Of a stretch of 64,000 nt of DNA, positions 1-64,000 are shown in pieces; position 1 is the first letter of the stretch, and each line of letters opens with the position of its first letter. This DNA comes from Pisaster brevispinus (lineage: Eukaryota > Echinodermata > Asteroidea > Forcipulatida > Asteriidae): NCBI GenBank assembly GCA_023634235.1, contig JAMKCF010000003.1, positions 7,576,742-7,640,741 on the forward strand, given 5' to 3'. A model generated the notes under the pieces. That model saw nothing but the letters and a program-made list of their open reading frames with translations. It did no database searches and was not told the DNA's origin. A program made the position numbers and the translations under genes.

Positions 1-2697
1 CGTTTGTTAGGTTTTAAGAGCCCTTTCTGATGACGAATAGATGATAGAGGACTATTGTATTCTTCAGGAGTGATGATTATTTCAAGTATTAAATTTCTTC
101 TGGTTTGAACTGGAAGTAAAGGTCAATTGGGGTCACATTCTGTGCATCCTTTCTTAAGTTATTATTAATGATGTATAGATTGTAAAAATCCAATATGTGG
201 TTCAACAGTTATGTGCTTCAGGAGCTACAATTTTTTCAAATATTAAAATATTACACTGACTATCGTTGGGTGTGCAAAATACAAAGTAACAGCAAGCGAC
301 GCCAAATGTATTCCTACATATACAGTACATAATATACATGTAAACTAAACTACACTTGCAATGTGTATGTGCAGGATGTAAACTGAACTACATGTGCAAT
401 GTACATGGACAGGATGTAAACTGAACTACTCCTGCAATGTGCATGTGTTCAGCTTGGTGTTAATACACCATCGTGCATTTAGTTGTCAATGTGGGTCAAC
501 AGACCAGATGTAAAGGTCAAAATGTTGTCATCTTTGTGCAAAAGTTTGAGCAGAGTGAAAATTCTACAACCTGATTCAAAACTTAAGCCGAAATGATAAG
601 CAGTTTTTGAGTTTTATAAACTTTCAACTTCCGATTAGAATCAGAAGACTAGGTCAAATGGGGTCATGATCTGTGTAGCGTTTGTTGAACTTTTAAGGAC
701 CTGTCCAATGATGTATAGATTGTAAAAAATCCAACACGTGGTTCATGAGTTATGATTTTATACAAATATTAAACTTTGATTAATGATGGGCGGAGATTTT
801 TTAATTAATTTGTTTGACTATTGCATGTCAAAATAGCCAACAGGCCGCCGCCGATTGTCTTCTACGTTCACACAAGTAGGCTTTGCTTCTAGCTAGCAGG
901 GGAAATTGTTGACCGCGTGAACGCAAAAGTCAGCCAACTTCGCTGCTAATTCCAAAAGTTAGTAGTGAGTAGTGAAAATTTCCGCTGCTAACTCAACTTA
1001 GCAGTTAGTAAAATTTTATACTTTAGCCACAGCAAATGGAACTTAGCAGTGTTTTTTTCTTAGGATAATGTTACTGACCTCAGCAAGTTTTGATTTCAGC
1101 TCGATGTATTAAGTTACGACGCCATTTATTTTTTATCCTTGTTGAGTTGCAGGTAGGCCTGTATACTTTTCTCCTCACTTGCCGCCGAAATTCTTTAAGT
1201 TTTACAATTAAGTTGACATCATCTATACTTCTTATGGCAGATAATTTTTTTTTCATAACATAAAAAGAGAATGAAGACGAAAGAATTGGCCACTTTTAAG
1301 ATCCATGTTTGTAAACACTATCACTATCAGAACCATCCAAAAACGTTTCCATGGCCAGCGGACCACTTGAAGTGATCTAATCTCCTTCCCAAAGACAGGC
1401 AACACACTTGCTGTGGTTTGTAACATCGCACACTAATGGGGACAAAATTGTAGCACTCACTAAGCTGGTGACGCAGCGTATTTTTGTGCTTGTCGAGACT
1501 CTATTCGGTGCATGTTTACGACCGAGTAAAAAATAGCTGCAAAGTGTGGTTCAGGCCCATGAATTCTGTACTATACACAGCCTTTGAGTAAGGCTATTCA
1601 AACAACAACTTTTGCCGATATAGATGAGGGACGATCCTCCTTGAGTACGACAAGGGGCAAAGTTCATTGAGTTTTCCCTAATGAGCATCATCGATGAACA
1701 ACGATCGTTGAATCAAGAATATGTCAGTGCAAAAGAAGTTCTATTAAACCAAACCTCAAATCATGAATCCATGAAAATAGTTGTTGATGAAAATATCTGG
1801 TTAAGGGCAGAAATTGGGTGATAAGATCATCCAAACACGCAATTTAGCGAACTCCGCTTCCATGTTTTCTTTTTAAGTATATTTTTGAATGCTCGGCCTG
1901 TTGATTTGTGGGAGTAGAGTTTTCTTTGAGCTCGTTGATGTTTCATAAATATTTCCAGTAAAGTTAAAATATTGATTTGGATTGGAAGTATTTTAAAAGT
2001 GTGTATATTTCTCTGTTTTTAGGCTTATGGAGGCTTAAAGGGGCTTCGCCCCCTAGACCCCCACTGGGGCTTCGCCCATTGACCCAAACCATTATATTTT
2101 TTTAGCTGTTAAAGTACGTGAGCTCCCCAAATACATAACACTGGGTGCGTCGCTGTGCCCCCCGGTTTAAAAAATCCTGGATCCGCGCCTGTATAGGCTT
2201 CTGGGGTATACAAAGACCAATCAACACACCAGGTTTGGGATTGATATGCCAAGTCCTTCTTGAGTTATTGCTTCGACAATGATTGCACACATACACACAC
2301 CCTTTCATATGGCAGTTATGAGGTACTTCCATTGCTATTCTATTATTCCCTTTTCTAAAGAAATTCTCTGTGGGGTACCACAAGAACAAAGGAAACCTTG
2401 TGGGTAGCATTGTTCTATTGTGTAAAGTACCCTGTAAGTTGGAGTGTGTAAGGGCACACCCAAGAAAGGACACGCCAAAAATAGTTTGACCCTTCAGTGG
2501 CTTTGCCAACCATAAAGCATAACAAGAGAAGTTGATGCAGTTGCATGAACACCTAAATACACAAATAACAAAGACAGACACTTAACAGAAAAGAAACCAA
2601 AATTAAGAAACAGGTATCACGGTGGACCCAATGATAAGAATGTACTTTGGAGACATTTGGAAGCAGGCCCCAACTCTATAAGACAGTTGAAAGTTAC
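1..2697. other. TRIM37 intron, degenerate repeats, no exon recognised
   Basis: 1-800 holds two or more diverged copies of a family marked by GATGTATAGATTGTAAAAAT, GTGGTTCA and AACTTCCG motifs that is also found at 8560-9310 and 9700-9850. 260-480 has short repeats (GTAAACTGAACTAC about every 60 bp). 2030-2090 has GGGGCTTCGCCCC-like words. 2170-2200 on the minus strand codes a short ARIQDFLNRGAQ string known to me only as a dispersed repeat. No splice-bounded coding segment was seen. Confidence 0.5.
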
Positions 2698-54486
<51,789 letters not shown>

Positions 54487-55254
54487 CCCTAGTATAAATC
54501 TGTGATGAACATGGATGAACTTGTTGAGGAAGGCAACATTGAGTGCAGCAGAAGACTAATAGTAGTACCTGATAATATAGAATTTTAAACACTATTAGGC
54601 TTCTTGTCAAATCTTCCAAGCTGTTCCAGATTTTTAATCTGTTGATAACAGAACAGTTCATTTACATAATTATCAACAAACATGAGTATGCCAGCGCCTC
54701 CACGGAGCAACCAGTGGGCCGCTGTGAAGTACAGCTCCTTTTCATATCTACATGTACGTGAAACATGATCATCACAGCAGCTCTGCGGACTCGCTCACTG
54801 GCGGAACTACTGAGGAATGCAGGTGCTGAACAAAAGTTTTACTTTTGTAGGGCAAAAAAGCAACTTGAGGGAGGATGCCATAAATGAAGCTAAAAGTAAT
54901 TTTCTCCAATTCCATGTGAGATTAAAGCTTCTATTACCTGACCCAATGTATTCTAGAAATGGTATTCTATATTCACAGCTTGGACTGACTAAAGTGTCCT
55001 GCTGAAACCAATGGTACAGCCTACTTGAGGGCCAATTCACAAGCGGTAGGCTTTACCTCCAGTTCATTCCCTAGTCTGAAGTCAAGGTTGAGGCTTTCAT
55101 ATCAAGTTGCAAAAATGGGCATCAGAGTAGAGCAGTGGACAATTGCTAAAATCTTTTGCAGTGAATAAGATGAGCATAAAATTAGTTTCACTTTCTTTTC
55201 CGGTTACATTCAGTGTCAACTCAAACAGATATTGTTATTAAATCTATACTGTGC

Positions 55255-55575
55255 GTGACTACAACATGTTATTTGCTATCATACAGGAAGATCGGAAAAG
55301 GAGTGTGTTTATATACAAGAAAATATTTATCACAGTACAGGAAGATGGGACAAGATTGTGTTTATATACGGGAAAACGGGACAGGAGAGGAATGTTAACC
55401 ATGCTGAAAACAGGATGGCAGCGTTAATATACAGGAAGACAGGACGAGAATTATTATCGTGGCGGAAAACAGGACAGAATGTATTTTTAACGGAAAGACT
55501 GGACAGGAATATATTCATTTATAACATGGGAAGAAGAGTCGTGAATAAGTTCATATTTTGGAAAATGGGATGAAA
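55255..55575. repeat. Degenerate 45-50-bp tandem repeat
   Basis: About seven imperfect units sharing TACAGGAAGA.GGGACA.GA followed by TGT and TTTATATAC. Copies are strongly diverged. It lies about 770 bp upstream of the TRIM37 start codon. Confidence 0.75.
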
Positions 55576-56137
55576 ATGTGTTCATAGTGCCTTCGTGGAT
55601 TGCTGCTATCTGCAGCTCCTCTTAAATAAACTGAACACACTAGCAAAGAAATTTAATCCTAAGTCTTAATACAAGGTAATACCTGCATGAATAAAATAAA
55701 ATGATCAGAATTGGGCGCACTTAAGAACCTGACCCCATAGCAATTCGAAGGCAGCAACTGCAATTTGACTTTATTGGCGACGAATTATTGGTGCGTGTAA
55801 AAAATGTGATCTTGCACAAATTCGGCTGACAAATACTTGATGGCAAGTACAATGTATTTGGCGTCCAGCATTTGTAAAGGTCTCTGATGTTGACTGGTAG
55901 GCCTAAAAATATTGTTTCAGCATGATCATGATGTAGTGCATTCCGACGACAGTTGGCCGGCTCAAAGATGTTTAATCAAGTGATTGTCAGCTCAGAAATT
56001 TTCAGAAAATTACCAAAAAAAAGCTTGCACATTTAATTTTTATGTGCTGTCCACACTTGCACAATGGTAAGTGATAATTGGGAGAAAAAAATCAGCAAAA
56101 GAATCATCTCACCTCCTGATGCTATGAGGGCATAGGG

Positions 56138-56240
56138 ATGTTTCATCCCAACTTTAGAATTGACCCAACTGTAGTTGGGACTGGTCTCAACTTGAGGTTA
56201 CAGTTGGGTCGGCCCAACTATAGCTGGGATCCAGAGATCT
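56138..56240. repeat. Small palindromic repeat with CCCAACTATAGCTGGGA words
   Basis: ATCCCAACTTTAGAATTGAC, CAACTGTAGTTGGGACTGG and GGCCCAACTATAGCTGGGAT form overlapping inverted words. A related half (ATCCCAGCTATATAGTTGGG) is at 59156-59175. Probably foldback remnants. Confidence 0.6.
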
Positions 56241-56869
56241 GTCACCAAGCAGGGAACCAGCAGCTCTTATATAATGCAATGCATTGGATCATCACAACAA
56301 GATGCTGGTGGTTATTTCAAATTTATTTCAATCTCCATGGGTGGTGAGAGGTTAAATTCAGTTGTGTGTACATGAAGGAGAAACAATTGAAGCTTTGCCA
56401 TGAAGCATGGTTGAGAATCATTGCTGACAAAAAGGTCAGAACAGCATCACCATTTCAGTAAAAATGTTGAAATAATGGCATTGCCACCTTTTGGTAACTC
56501 CTAGAGTTATAGATTTTAACCCTTGTGTGCGAAACCCTACCAGTCAGCAACTGGTTGATTAAGCAGTTTTTTAAATTACTCTGCGCATGAATTTAGTTGT
56601 AATCCCATTTTCCTTGACTTCTACGAGAAAACACTTGAGAAACATAGTTTAAAGTTTGAGTGGCCAAGGCAAGGTCGTTTACTGCTAGTTGTTTAGAACT
56701 TCCACTGGTGGACTGGACTTAGGGGATTTCCCCCCATCGACTCCTACACAAAATAAGCCTTAGTCTTAGGGTAATTAAACTATTACAGACTTGGTTGACA
56801 GGTCCAATTGTCCTAATGAATGAGTTTTAGTCTTTATGAGTGAGTTGTATAATAAGTACTACTCTGGTC

Positions 56870-58565
56870 TGTGTGTGTGTGTGTGTGTGTGGGTAGGTAT
56901 ACACATTCAAACTGGGGACCTATTACAAAACAATAGATCCACGGTTGCTATCACAAAGGAAAACATTGTGGTCCACGGTTGCTATCACAAAGGGTTGAAC
57001 AAAGGAGGGTCCACGATTGTGTGTTTACATGTGGGCAAGCGCTACATACGCAGTGTGGACCTGAGAACAAAAGAGGTCCACATAATGTAGGGATCTGAAG
57101 CACTATGTGGACTTACACACGTCCACACAACGTTATTTGCAGTGTTGAGGAATAGAATTTTCCTTAAGTGTACAGAACAAAGGAATGTCCACACAACGAC
57201 TGCAAAACAAGACTGTGTGTGTGTGTGAACATGTCTACGCATTAAAACCGAGGACTTTAGCAATAGGGATCCGGAAAAAAAACATATCGGGGACAGTCCT
57301 CGGTTTGTTTCGTGTACAAAACCAATGGGAACGTCGCTAAAAAAACTAAGTCCACAGCATGGGATGTCCTCGGTATTATACCATTTACACACTTGTGTGT
57401 GTGTGCCCTCATATTCACTACCTTATGGAGACTGAGAACAAAACAGAAAAGGGAAAACAAAGGGTCTCCATAGGGAAATTCTAAAGACTGGGTTGCTCCA
57501 CAAGGAATTTTGTGTACAAAGTCTATGGGAGGTTCTTAACTACAGGGACAAAGGAAAGAACAAAAGATGTCTCCACAGGGATGCAAAAAAAATAATGTGT
57601 GTGTGTGTGTGTGTTTTAATGCTACATAGGAAGTGTGGACCCGAGAACAAGAGGTCCACATAATGCAGGGACTTGAAACATTGTGTGGACTTACGTGTGT
57701 AAGTCCACATAGTGTTATTTACACACAGTGTTATTTACAGTGTTGAGGAATAGGATTTTCCTTAAGTGTATAGAACAAAGGAATGTTCACACAGTGACTG
57801 CAACACAGAGCTGTGTGTGTGTGCCCTTACACATGCCAACTTACGGGGTACTTTTAACAATGGAACAATGGACCCCACAAGGCAATTTCAATAGGAACAA
57901 TAGGGCCCCACAAGGGAATTCTTTAGAAAAGGGAACAATAGAACAACAATAGCAGTACCCCACAAACCGGATCCGTAAGGTTGTGTGTGTGTGTGTGTGA
58001 GTTTGTTTTCACATTCAAACCGGGGACCTATAACAAAAGAGGACAATAGGGTCCCCGGTTGGGTAAAGGTCCCCAGTTGGAAATTGTGTACAAAACCAAT
58101 GGGAGCTGTTGCCAAAAAGTTAAAGTCCAAACAAAAGAGGGACAATAGGAGGTCCCCGATTGGAGGTGTTTACACACTTGTGTGTGTGTGGGTGGGTTAG
58201 CACACACACCGTTGTGGGGACTTTTACACAATGGAACAAAGGTCCCCACAACGTTTTTCTTTGTTAAACCGGGTCCCCACAAGGTAATTCTTTAGAAAAG
58301 GGAATAATAGAACAACAATAGCAAGTCCCCACAACTCTGCGTGCAAAAGACTGTGTGAGTTTGTTTTCACATTCAAACCGGGGACCTATAACAAAAGAGG
58401 ACAATAGGGTCCCCGGTTGGGTAAAGGTCCCCAGTTGGAAATTGTGTACAAAACCAATGGGAGCTGTTGCCAAAAAGTTAAAGTCCAAACAAAAGAGGGA
58501 CAATAGGAGGTCCCCGATTGGAGGTGTTTACACACTTGTGTGTGTGTGGGGGGGGGGGGGGGGGG
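56870..58565. repeat. Array of about nine (GT)n blocks with paired GGACC motifs, spaced 165-210 bp
   Basis: (GT)n tracts occur near 56874, 57216, 57392, 57597, 57811, 57980, 58179, 58351 and 58537. Between them are short sequences using a block-specific pairing word (GTCCACGG, GTCCACACAA, GTCCTCGG, CTCCATAGGG, GGTCCCCGG, GTCCCCACAA) with AACAAAAGAGG-type spacers. 57998-58196 and 58352-58545 are nearly identical over about 195 bp. It ends in a G18-like run at 58547-58565. No genes. Confidence 0.85.
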
Positions 58566-59232
58566 TGCGGTAGGGGCGGGAGATTAGGGGTAGTGCTTTG
58601 TAGCCTGTCTGAAAACATAAAAGGGGGCCATTATCAGCACAAAGCAAGACCTGACCGCATCACTTGCAAATTCTTATCGATCTGCCCCTGGAATGGGGAA
58701 ATATAATCTCTAGACCATCTGGAAGACTGTGGGATTGCAATCAGTTAGTTGATCCCTAGGTATATGGCCAGAATATTGAGTTAAGCAGTACCAGTTGTCA
58801 ACTGGTAAAGTTTTATTACTATGTCCCAAATGAACTCTTCTGCACGTGGAGCGTTTGTGAACAGTACACCAAGCACTTGAGAAGTACACAAATATGTACA
58901 CATGTAGATCAAAGAGTAGGATTTCTCCACATCTGCAGGAAATAACTGCCTTTTTTTAACCAGGCAGATATAAAAAAGGTCTGAATTAAGATAAAAGTCT
59001 GCAATTTTTCATCCATGCATAAGAAATACATGTATTACATATGAGCCACATTGAAAGCCTAGAGAAACTTGAGAGGATCAAAAATTACTTTAGAAGCCCA
59101 ACTTACATGTATTGTGGTTTTATCTACACTCACTGTCACTATCACTATTGGGCAATCCCAGCTATATAGTTGGGCTGTCCCCACTGTTTGTACACTGAAG
59201 TTTGGTTGATTCTCAAGTTTAGCCCGAATAGG

Positions 59233-59292
59233 GCTACTCCTAGAACCACGAGGTTCGTGGAGACGACAGCGGAACGATCCATAGTTCTAGGA
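59233..59292. mobile_element. Small solo palindrome of the same TACTCCTAGAAC family
   Basis: Begins TACTCCTAGAACCACGAGG and ends ATAGTTCTAGGATTA, with GGAGACGACAGCGGAACGA between. It shares termini and inner motif with the 61173-61916 element but is only about 60 bp. No clear target duplication remains. Confidence 0.65.
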
Positions 59293-60490
59293 TTAGGCAT
59301 AGGGAAAAAAGCGGAGGGAGTCTACAGTTACAGCCAAGCAAGCTTCATACGGAGGAGGCGGGTGCAACTTGTACACAGACTGGACTCTGACAGAATACAA
59401 ACATGCACACTCTGTCGGACTATAGTAGTAGTATGTGCCTGTGCTTAGCTGTAGATGTGACCCCACCCCCATGACACCAGTGACAAAATTTTGAGATGGC
59501 AATCCAAGTTCTTTGAAAATTGTCCAACAGGAATTATCAAATGTTTGAAGTGACCTAAGGGATATTCAGAATGCTTAATCAATGTTACTTCAGGCTATTA
59601 TGTTTGCCACTCCGATCTGACAAGCACGATTGAACGTGTGAACTTGCTACAGCACCTGTAACCAGTGTGTCGTTTCAGTCGTTGATTTACATCCATAGCA
59701 CATCGGCAGCAAACCGGACACATGATGTGACCAAGTGATCTAAGAGCCGCGGTGCTATGTTGTGACGAATAAGTTTGCAGATATGACATCAAGTCTCCAA
59801 TGTGAAATTAAATATCATCGATTTAGAGTACAAAAAATGATCACTGAGTACAATTAAATTAATTTTAGGTGTATTGAGAATAAAGTAGACATTTTTTTAG
59901 CAGTTTCGTTTGGTCTTTTTGTTATTTTGAGGCATTTTTCGTAGCTGGTTGTCGCAGCAAATTGCTGAATATGGCAGAACAATGGATTCCTGGGGCGCTA
60001 GTACTAGTGGTAGTATTTTGGGAGTTCGTTGATGGAATAATGTGGAATCACACAAATACTGATCTTACCATAACTTTATTAAGAAATGAAATAATTCTAG
60101 TAGTAGGCAATAGTATACAAGTGGAAGCCCAGAGACACTGTGTCTCGTTTGGTAGTTGGAAATAGAGTGAGTGAAGAAACTAATAAGTATTGTGGGTCAG
60201 ACTATCCAATTTAAGAGCAATCATAAACCAAAGACAAGAAGAATGTTAATGGGCTTTTTACCTAGGTGATGACATGTGGTAGGAAGGACAAGGCATACAC
60301 TTGGGCCTTGGTACAGTGAGTAGTAATTAATCAATCAGGGAGGTTGTTCTAAGGTCAAATATTTAAGCTACTGGACTGTTGCTGGGGCAATGTACAGGGG
60401 TTTAAAGTTAACAAAATGTATTTGTAATATGTGGAAGAAAACGCTACAGTATAACCAAAGATGTCAAAAAAAAAGAGGAGTACAGCCCTA

Positions 60491-60576
60491 CTCCTAGAAC
60501 TATTTTTATACTGTTTGTTCTGCTATCGTTCTTGGAGATGACAGCGGAACGAACTGCATACATAGTTCTAGGAGTA
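60491..60576. mobile_element. Third copy of the TACTCCTAGAAC palindrome
   Basis: Starts TACTCCTAGAACTATTT and ends ATAGTTCTAGGAGTA with GACAGCGGAACGAAC inside, about 86 bp. It is related to the elements at 59233 and 61173. Confidence 0.7.
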
Positions 60577-61172
60577 GAGTCTAGCTGGGGCTAGCTAAAA
60601 AAATTGGAGTCCGAAGTCTACAACTATGTACTACGATATTGTATTAGAATATTACTTAAGTAATAGTACGTAGTACTACTCTACTACTACTAGTAGTACT
60701 AGTTAGTACATGTAGTTCTAGGCTAGGTTAGGTACTTTGCCCCACTTGTGTGGCTAAGGAAACCTGAATCCTTGGCCACACGTCCGGACCCATTTTTTTT
60801 TAAGCTCACCGATAAAACATTTCAGGCTCATTCCCTACGGGCGGGCCGGCGGTTTAAACCAGCTCAATGTGTTCACTCACCTCTTAGCTTGACCTGGGTG
60901 TTTTGGATGTGTAATAACTGTAAAAAAATAAAGTTTTAAAAAGATATTTAAAGAAATAATTGTCCATTTCCTCCGATTTACTTCGCTCAATGTTTACTGA
61001 CAGCGGCCATTTTGGATTGATCCCAATCATGCCAATCAAATCACGACGTCACCGGCCGGCCGGTGGGTGGAGCGAGGATGCGAACATTGCAATGGTTGCT
61101 TTATGTATCCGATCAGCCCACAGCCCGGCCGTAGTAGTAGTACTACACTACGTAGTGAAGTACATACGTGAC

Positions 61173-61916
61173 TTACTCCTAGAACTATTCGGTTCGTTCC
61201 GCTATCGTCTCCCCGACCCTCAAAGGTCATCATGTACAAAATCCTATTCGAAACTTTTTCCCCTTCACGTTTATGCACCTGGACTTCTCTTTTGAAAACG
61301 GAGCTCGCCAAAATTAGGCTCTATGTATTCATTGTTTTCACAGTGAGCTCGGGGTGGGTCCAGAAAATCCACTCCGCAAAAAAAAGGTGCAAAAAATGAT
61401 AAATTCCCATCGTTATTCGGAATTGTCGCCTTCCGACAACAAAAATGGCCGCCGTCACTTGTATCAATGGTATGCTGCGCGCAACGCTGGTTCACAATAT
61501 AACCAACGGTTTACGTATAAAAGATAAGCCATTGATTATTGTGGACCAGTGTTGCGCACAGAATACTATTGATTACCAGCTTAAGGCATGTCGTGGACCA
61601 GCGTTGCACGCAGCATACCAGTGATACAAGCGACGGCGGCCATTTTTGTTATCAGAAGGCGACGATTCTGAATAAATGATGGGAATTTATCATTTTGTAC
61701 ACCTTTTTTTTGCGGAGTGGATTTTCTGGACCCACCCCGAGCTCACTGTGAAAACAATAAACACATAGAGCCTAATTTTGGCGAGCTATGTTTTCAAAAG
61801 AGAAGTCCAGGTGCATAAACGTGAAGGGGAAAAAGTTTCGAATAGGATTTTGTACATGATGACCTATGAGGGTCGGGGAGACGATAGCGGAACGAACCGA
61901 ATAGTTCTAGGAGTAA
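61173..61916. mobile_element. Long palindromic MITE-like element with 8-bp target duplication
   Basis: A 744-bp inverted repeat with arms of roughly 300 bp each and a central part near 61490-61600 that is itself partly palindromic (GTATGCTGCGCGCAACGCTG against CAGCGTTGCACGCAGCATAC). Ends are TTACTCCTAGAAC and its complement. TACGTGAC flanks both sides (61165-61172 and 61917-61924), an 8-bp duplication as made by hAT- or Merlin-like transposases (inference). No transposase frame is inside. Confidence 0.9.
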
Positions 61917-64000
61917 TACGTGACTATACCCACTACACTAGTTTAAAAAGTTACAACACTCAGGATGGATCAAGGGTCACCACTATTTTATCGAAAATAA
62001 ATAACTAGGCCTATTTGTGTGGTGTCACAGTTTGGTACAAAAATAACAATTAATTATTGATGAAATTGAAATGAGAGCCTTTTTTATGAGCAAGAAAAGT
62101 GGTTTTTAAACTTAATTTTAAAATGTCAGAAATAGTCATATATTTATATAGAATTCTTAGAAGATACGACTCATCTCAATCGACGTTTTTGCAAAATGTT
62201 CATCCATTTTGTCGCTATTAATCAATTACAACTACTTTCCTCATTTAGTTAACTTCATCCCTGGATTGTTTGGTAAACCTGGATTTTACCTTTTTATAGA
62301 CTTTTCTGCAGTTGTTGGTTACCGAAATACCGGGTACGTTGGCCCGTCGATATCATCGCTTCGTCTAAAAAACGAAACAGCTTGTTTCAAAACACAATTG
62401 CTGCAAGCAGAAAGTCACACTTTGCACGTCTTGGTGTCAGACTATCATTAAACCTACCTTCCACTTGGTTAAGACCACCAAATGAGGGCGCCATCCGCAG
62501 GGTTTTCGTTCGCCTAGAGGGCAGCGCCACAGACATACGGGGGACCTGTTTATGTCTGTGTATGGTATGGTAGCACTAGCACTAGCAGCCTGGCCCTGGG
62601 TTTTGAACTTCGTACATGAGGGGCGGCGAGGGGGAGCAGAAAGTTTGCCATAGATTTAGAGCACTTGCTTTGTGCATGTGGTAAAAAAATAACATTTAAT
62701 TACTGAAAATAGATCGTTCTATCAACGGTTTGCCTCATTTTCCTTCCTCCATGCCCATACTCAGCAGGATTGGTAATTATTTGAAAACCAATTGTTTGTT
62801 TGACTTTGATTTGAATGGCCTTCTAAAAATGGTGATAATTTGAAATTGAACTTTGATTTTGAAGATCAAACAATAAACATGTCAAAGACTAAGCCAGTGA
62901 CTGTGATTTTGTATCAAGTTCTGAGTTGGAGTTATTGAAATTATCGCAACTACAGTGATTAATGTTCTCAGTCATTCACATAGTTTATGACCTTTAAGGA
63001 GAATCCGATGCATTTATTTGCAATTTTTGAAACTTTCAGAACCACTTGTGTTATGAGTAATAATAGTATACTACACTAGTAAATAGTCATAATAGTGCAT
63101 GATCATAACATATCCAAATTCAAATCCATACATGAGCATGACTCATGACTGCTCACTTTTTGAGTATGACATTTAGTGTTCTAAATACTAGTCACTAGTA
63201 CTACATTACATCTATTCTGCTGCTTGTTTTTCTTCTTTTTGTATCTCCTGTACTGTAGCTAGGCGGTCATTTTGATTTTCAAAATGGTCACTATTTTTGG
63301 CATTATTTGGCAGGCTATGTTGTGTGCTTAAACACTACAGGTTGGCATAGATCTTTTATTTTCCAAACATTTATGAAGTTGAGTGACGTCTCAAAAATAT
63401 GTTTTGATTCAGCACCCACTGATTGGCACTGACTGATAAAACAAATGACAGTCGACGACTAGAACATTTCTGGGAAAATGCTGAAATTTTGGATCCCCTA
63501 TAGCTTCTTTATTCTCAAGCACTTATTGTTTTATTCTGCCGAAAAAGGACCATTTGGATTTTTCAGCTGCCCAGATAACCAGTGGCACCTTCTAAGACCT
63601 ACCTCATGATTAAGAGAAAGGCATGGTCCCTCAAGACTCTTCCAATGGATGTGAAACCTTCCAGAAATCCACAGAACACAACTATGCTGAAGAACATAGA
63701 ATACATTATAATGTTGCAGGAGAGCATCCTTTTGGCCATGTCTGCATATCTGCATCTGCTGTCAAGTAGGCCCTACTGTGCAAATCCTCCTTGGGAGGGA
63801 ATCCTACACAGTCATTATATTTAAGGACAGCCTCGGACTGAACAATTTAAGTGTGCTTACTGTTAAGACCAGTTAATTTTTAAAGCGTTAACTTTGTGAT
63901 TAATTTAGGACCCAGAGGGAGATTTAAACAATCTACACACATGTAAAGTGCATCGTCTTTTTTCCACAAATGTACCATAAACTTACACTGACTAATAAAC

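Larger units (their letters stand above)
54487..64000. other. Upstream region of TRIM37: repeats, no gene recognised
   Basis: Besides the repeat blocks listed separately I see no splice-bounded coding exon with recognisable similarity. Weak candidates are a Cys-rich minus-strand frame at 59598-59792 (CPVCCRCAMDVNQRLKRHTG) and a plus-strand frame from 59971 with a hydrophobic start (MAEQWIPGALVLVVVFW). Neither has further support. The TRIM37 promoter and 5' UTR exons should lie here. Confidence 0.45.

Noticed and set aside
2102..2581. Minus-strand 159-codon frame as a further TRIM37 exon
   Set aside because: No similarity to the TRIM37 C-terminus. The ARIQDFLNRGAQ end is typical of a dispersed repeat, and no acceptor and donor pair fits the phase left by exon 17.
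59598..59792. Cys-rich minus-strand frame as a host exon
   Set aside because: It has a few CxxC-like spacings and a plausible start, but no recognisable family, no splice partner and two stops just after.
59971..60165. Plus-strand frame with signal-peptide-like start as a divergent neighbour gene
   Set aside because: Only about 65 codons, ending in TAG next to a donor-like GTGAGT that cannot rescue it. No similarity recognised.

Overview
This is a eukaryotic nuclear window from a repeat-rich invertebrate. The abundance of TACATGTA-like words, the long introns, and the mix of Ty3/Gypsy, DIRS, piggyBac and CR1/L2-type elements suggest a marine deuterostome such as an echinoderm or hemichordate. 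That placement is inference; nothing here fixes the species.

Almost all of the window is one host gene on the minus strand. I assembled 17 coding exons of a TRIM37 orthologue (RING, B-box, coiled coil, MATH domain, acidic C-terminal part) from the start codon at 54486 down to 2698. The reading frame is consistent across all 16 introns. The 3' end of the gene lies beyond the left edge. No later exon was recognised in 1-2697, and no convincing neighbour gene was recognised in 54487-64000.

The introns hold mobile DNA. (a) A Ty3/Gypsy LTR retrotransposon (17895-27489) has identical 172-bp LTRs, a 4-bp target duplication and a tRNA-Ser-type primer site. Its gag starts with a helix-hairpin-helix domain, and it carries an extra 3' gene coding a zinc-finger plus TatD-type metallo-nuclease. 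(b) A complete DIRS tyrosine-recombinase retrotransposon (33450-38435) has inverted terminal repeats and an internal complementary region. (c) There is a piggyBac transposase relic, two 5'-truncated CR1/L2-type LINEs, several palindromic MITE-like elements (one with an 8-bp target duplication) and many degenerate repeats.

The most unusual structure is a set of three minisatellites in three different TRIM37 introns. Each is built from the 3' end of the preceding exon plus its 5' splice site: exon 14 (63-bp unit, 14 copies), exon 4 (78-bp unit, about 5 copies) and exon 6 (42-bp unit, about 70 copies). All periods are multiples of three. The exon-14 array is fully open in the TRIM37 frame, so any of its 14 donor sites would keep the frame and add 21 residues per unit. 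This looks like a gene that repeatedly amplified its own splice donors, and it could generate protein-length variation.
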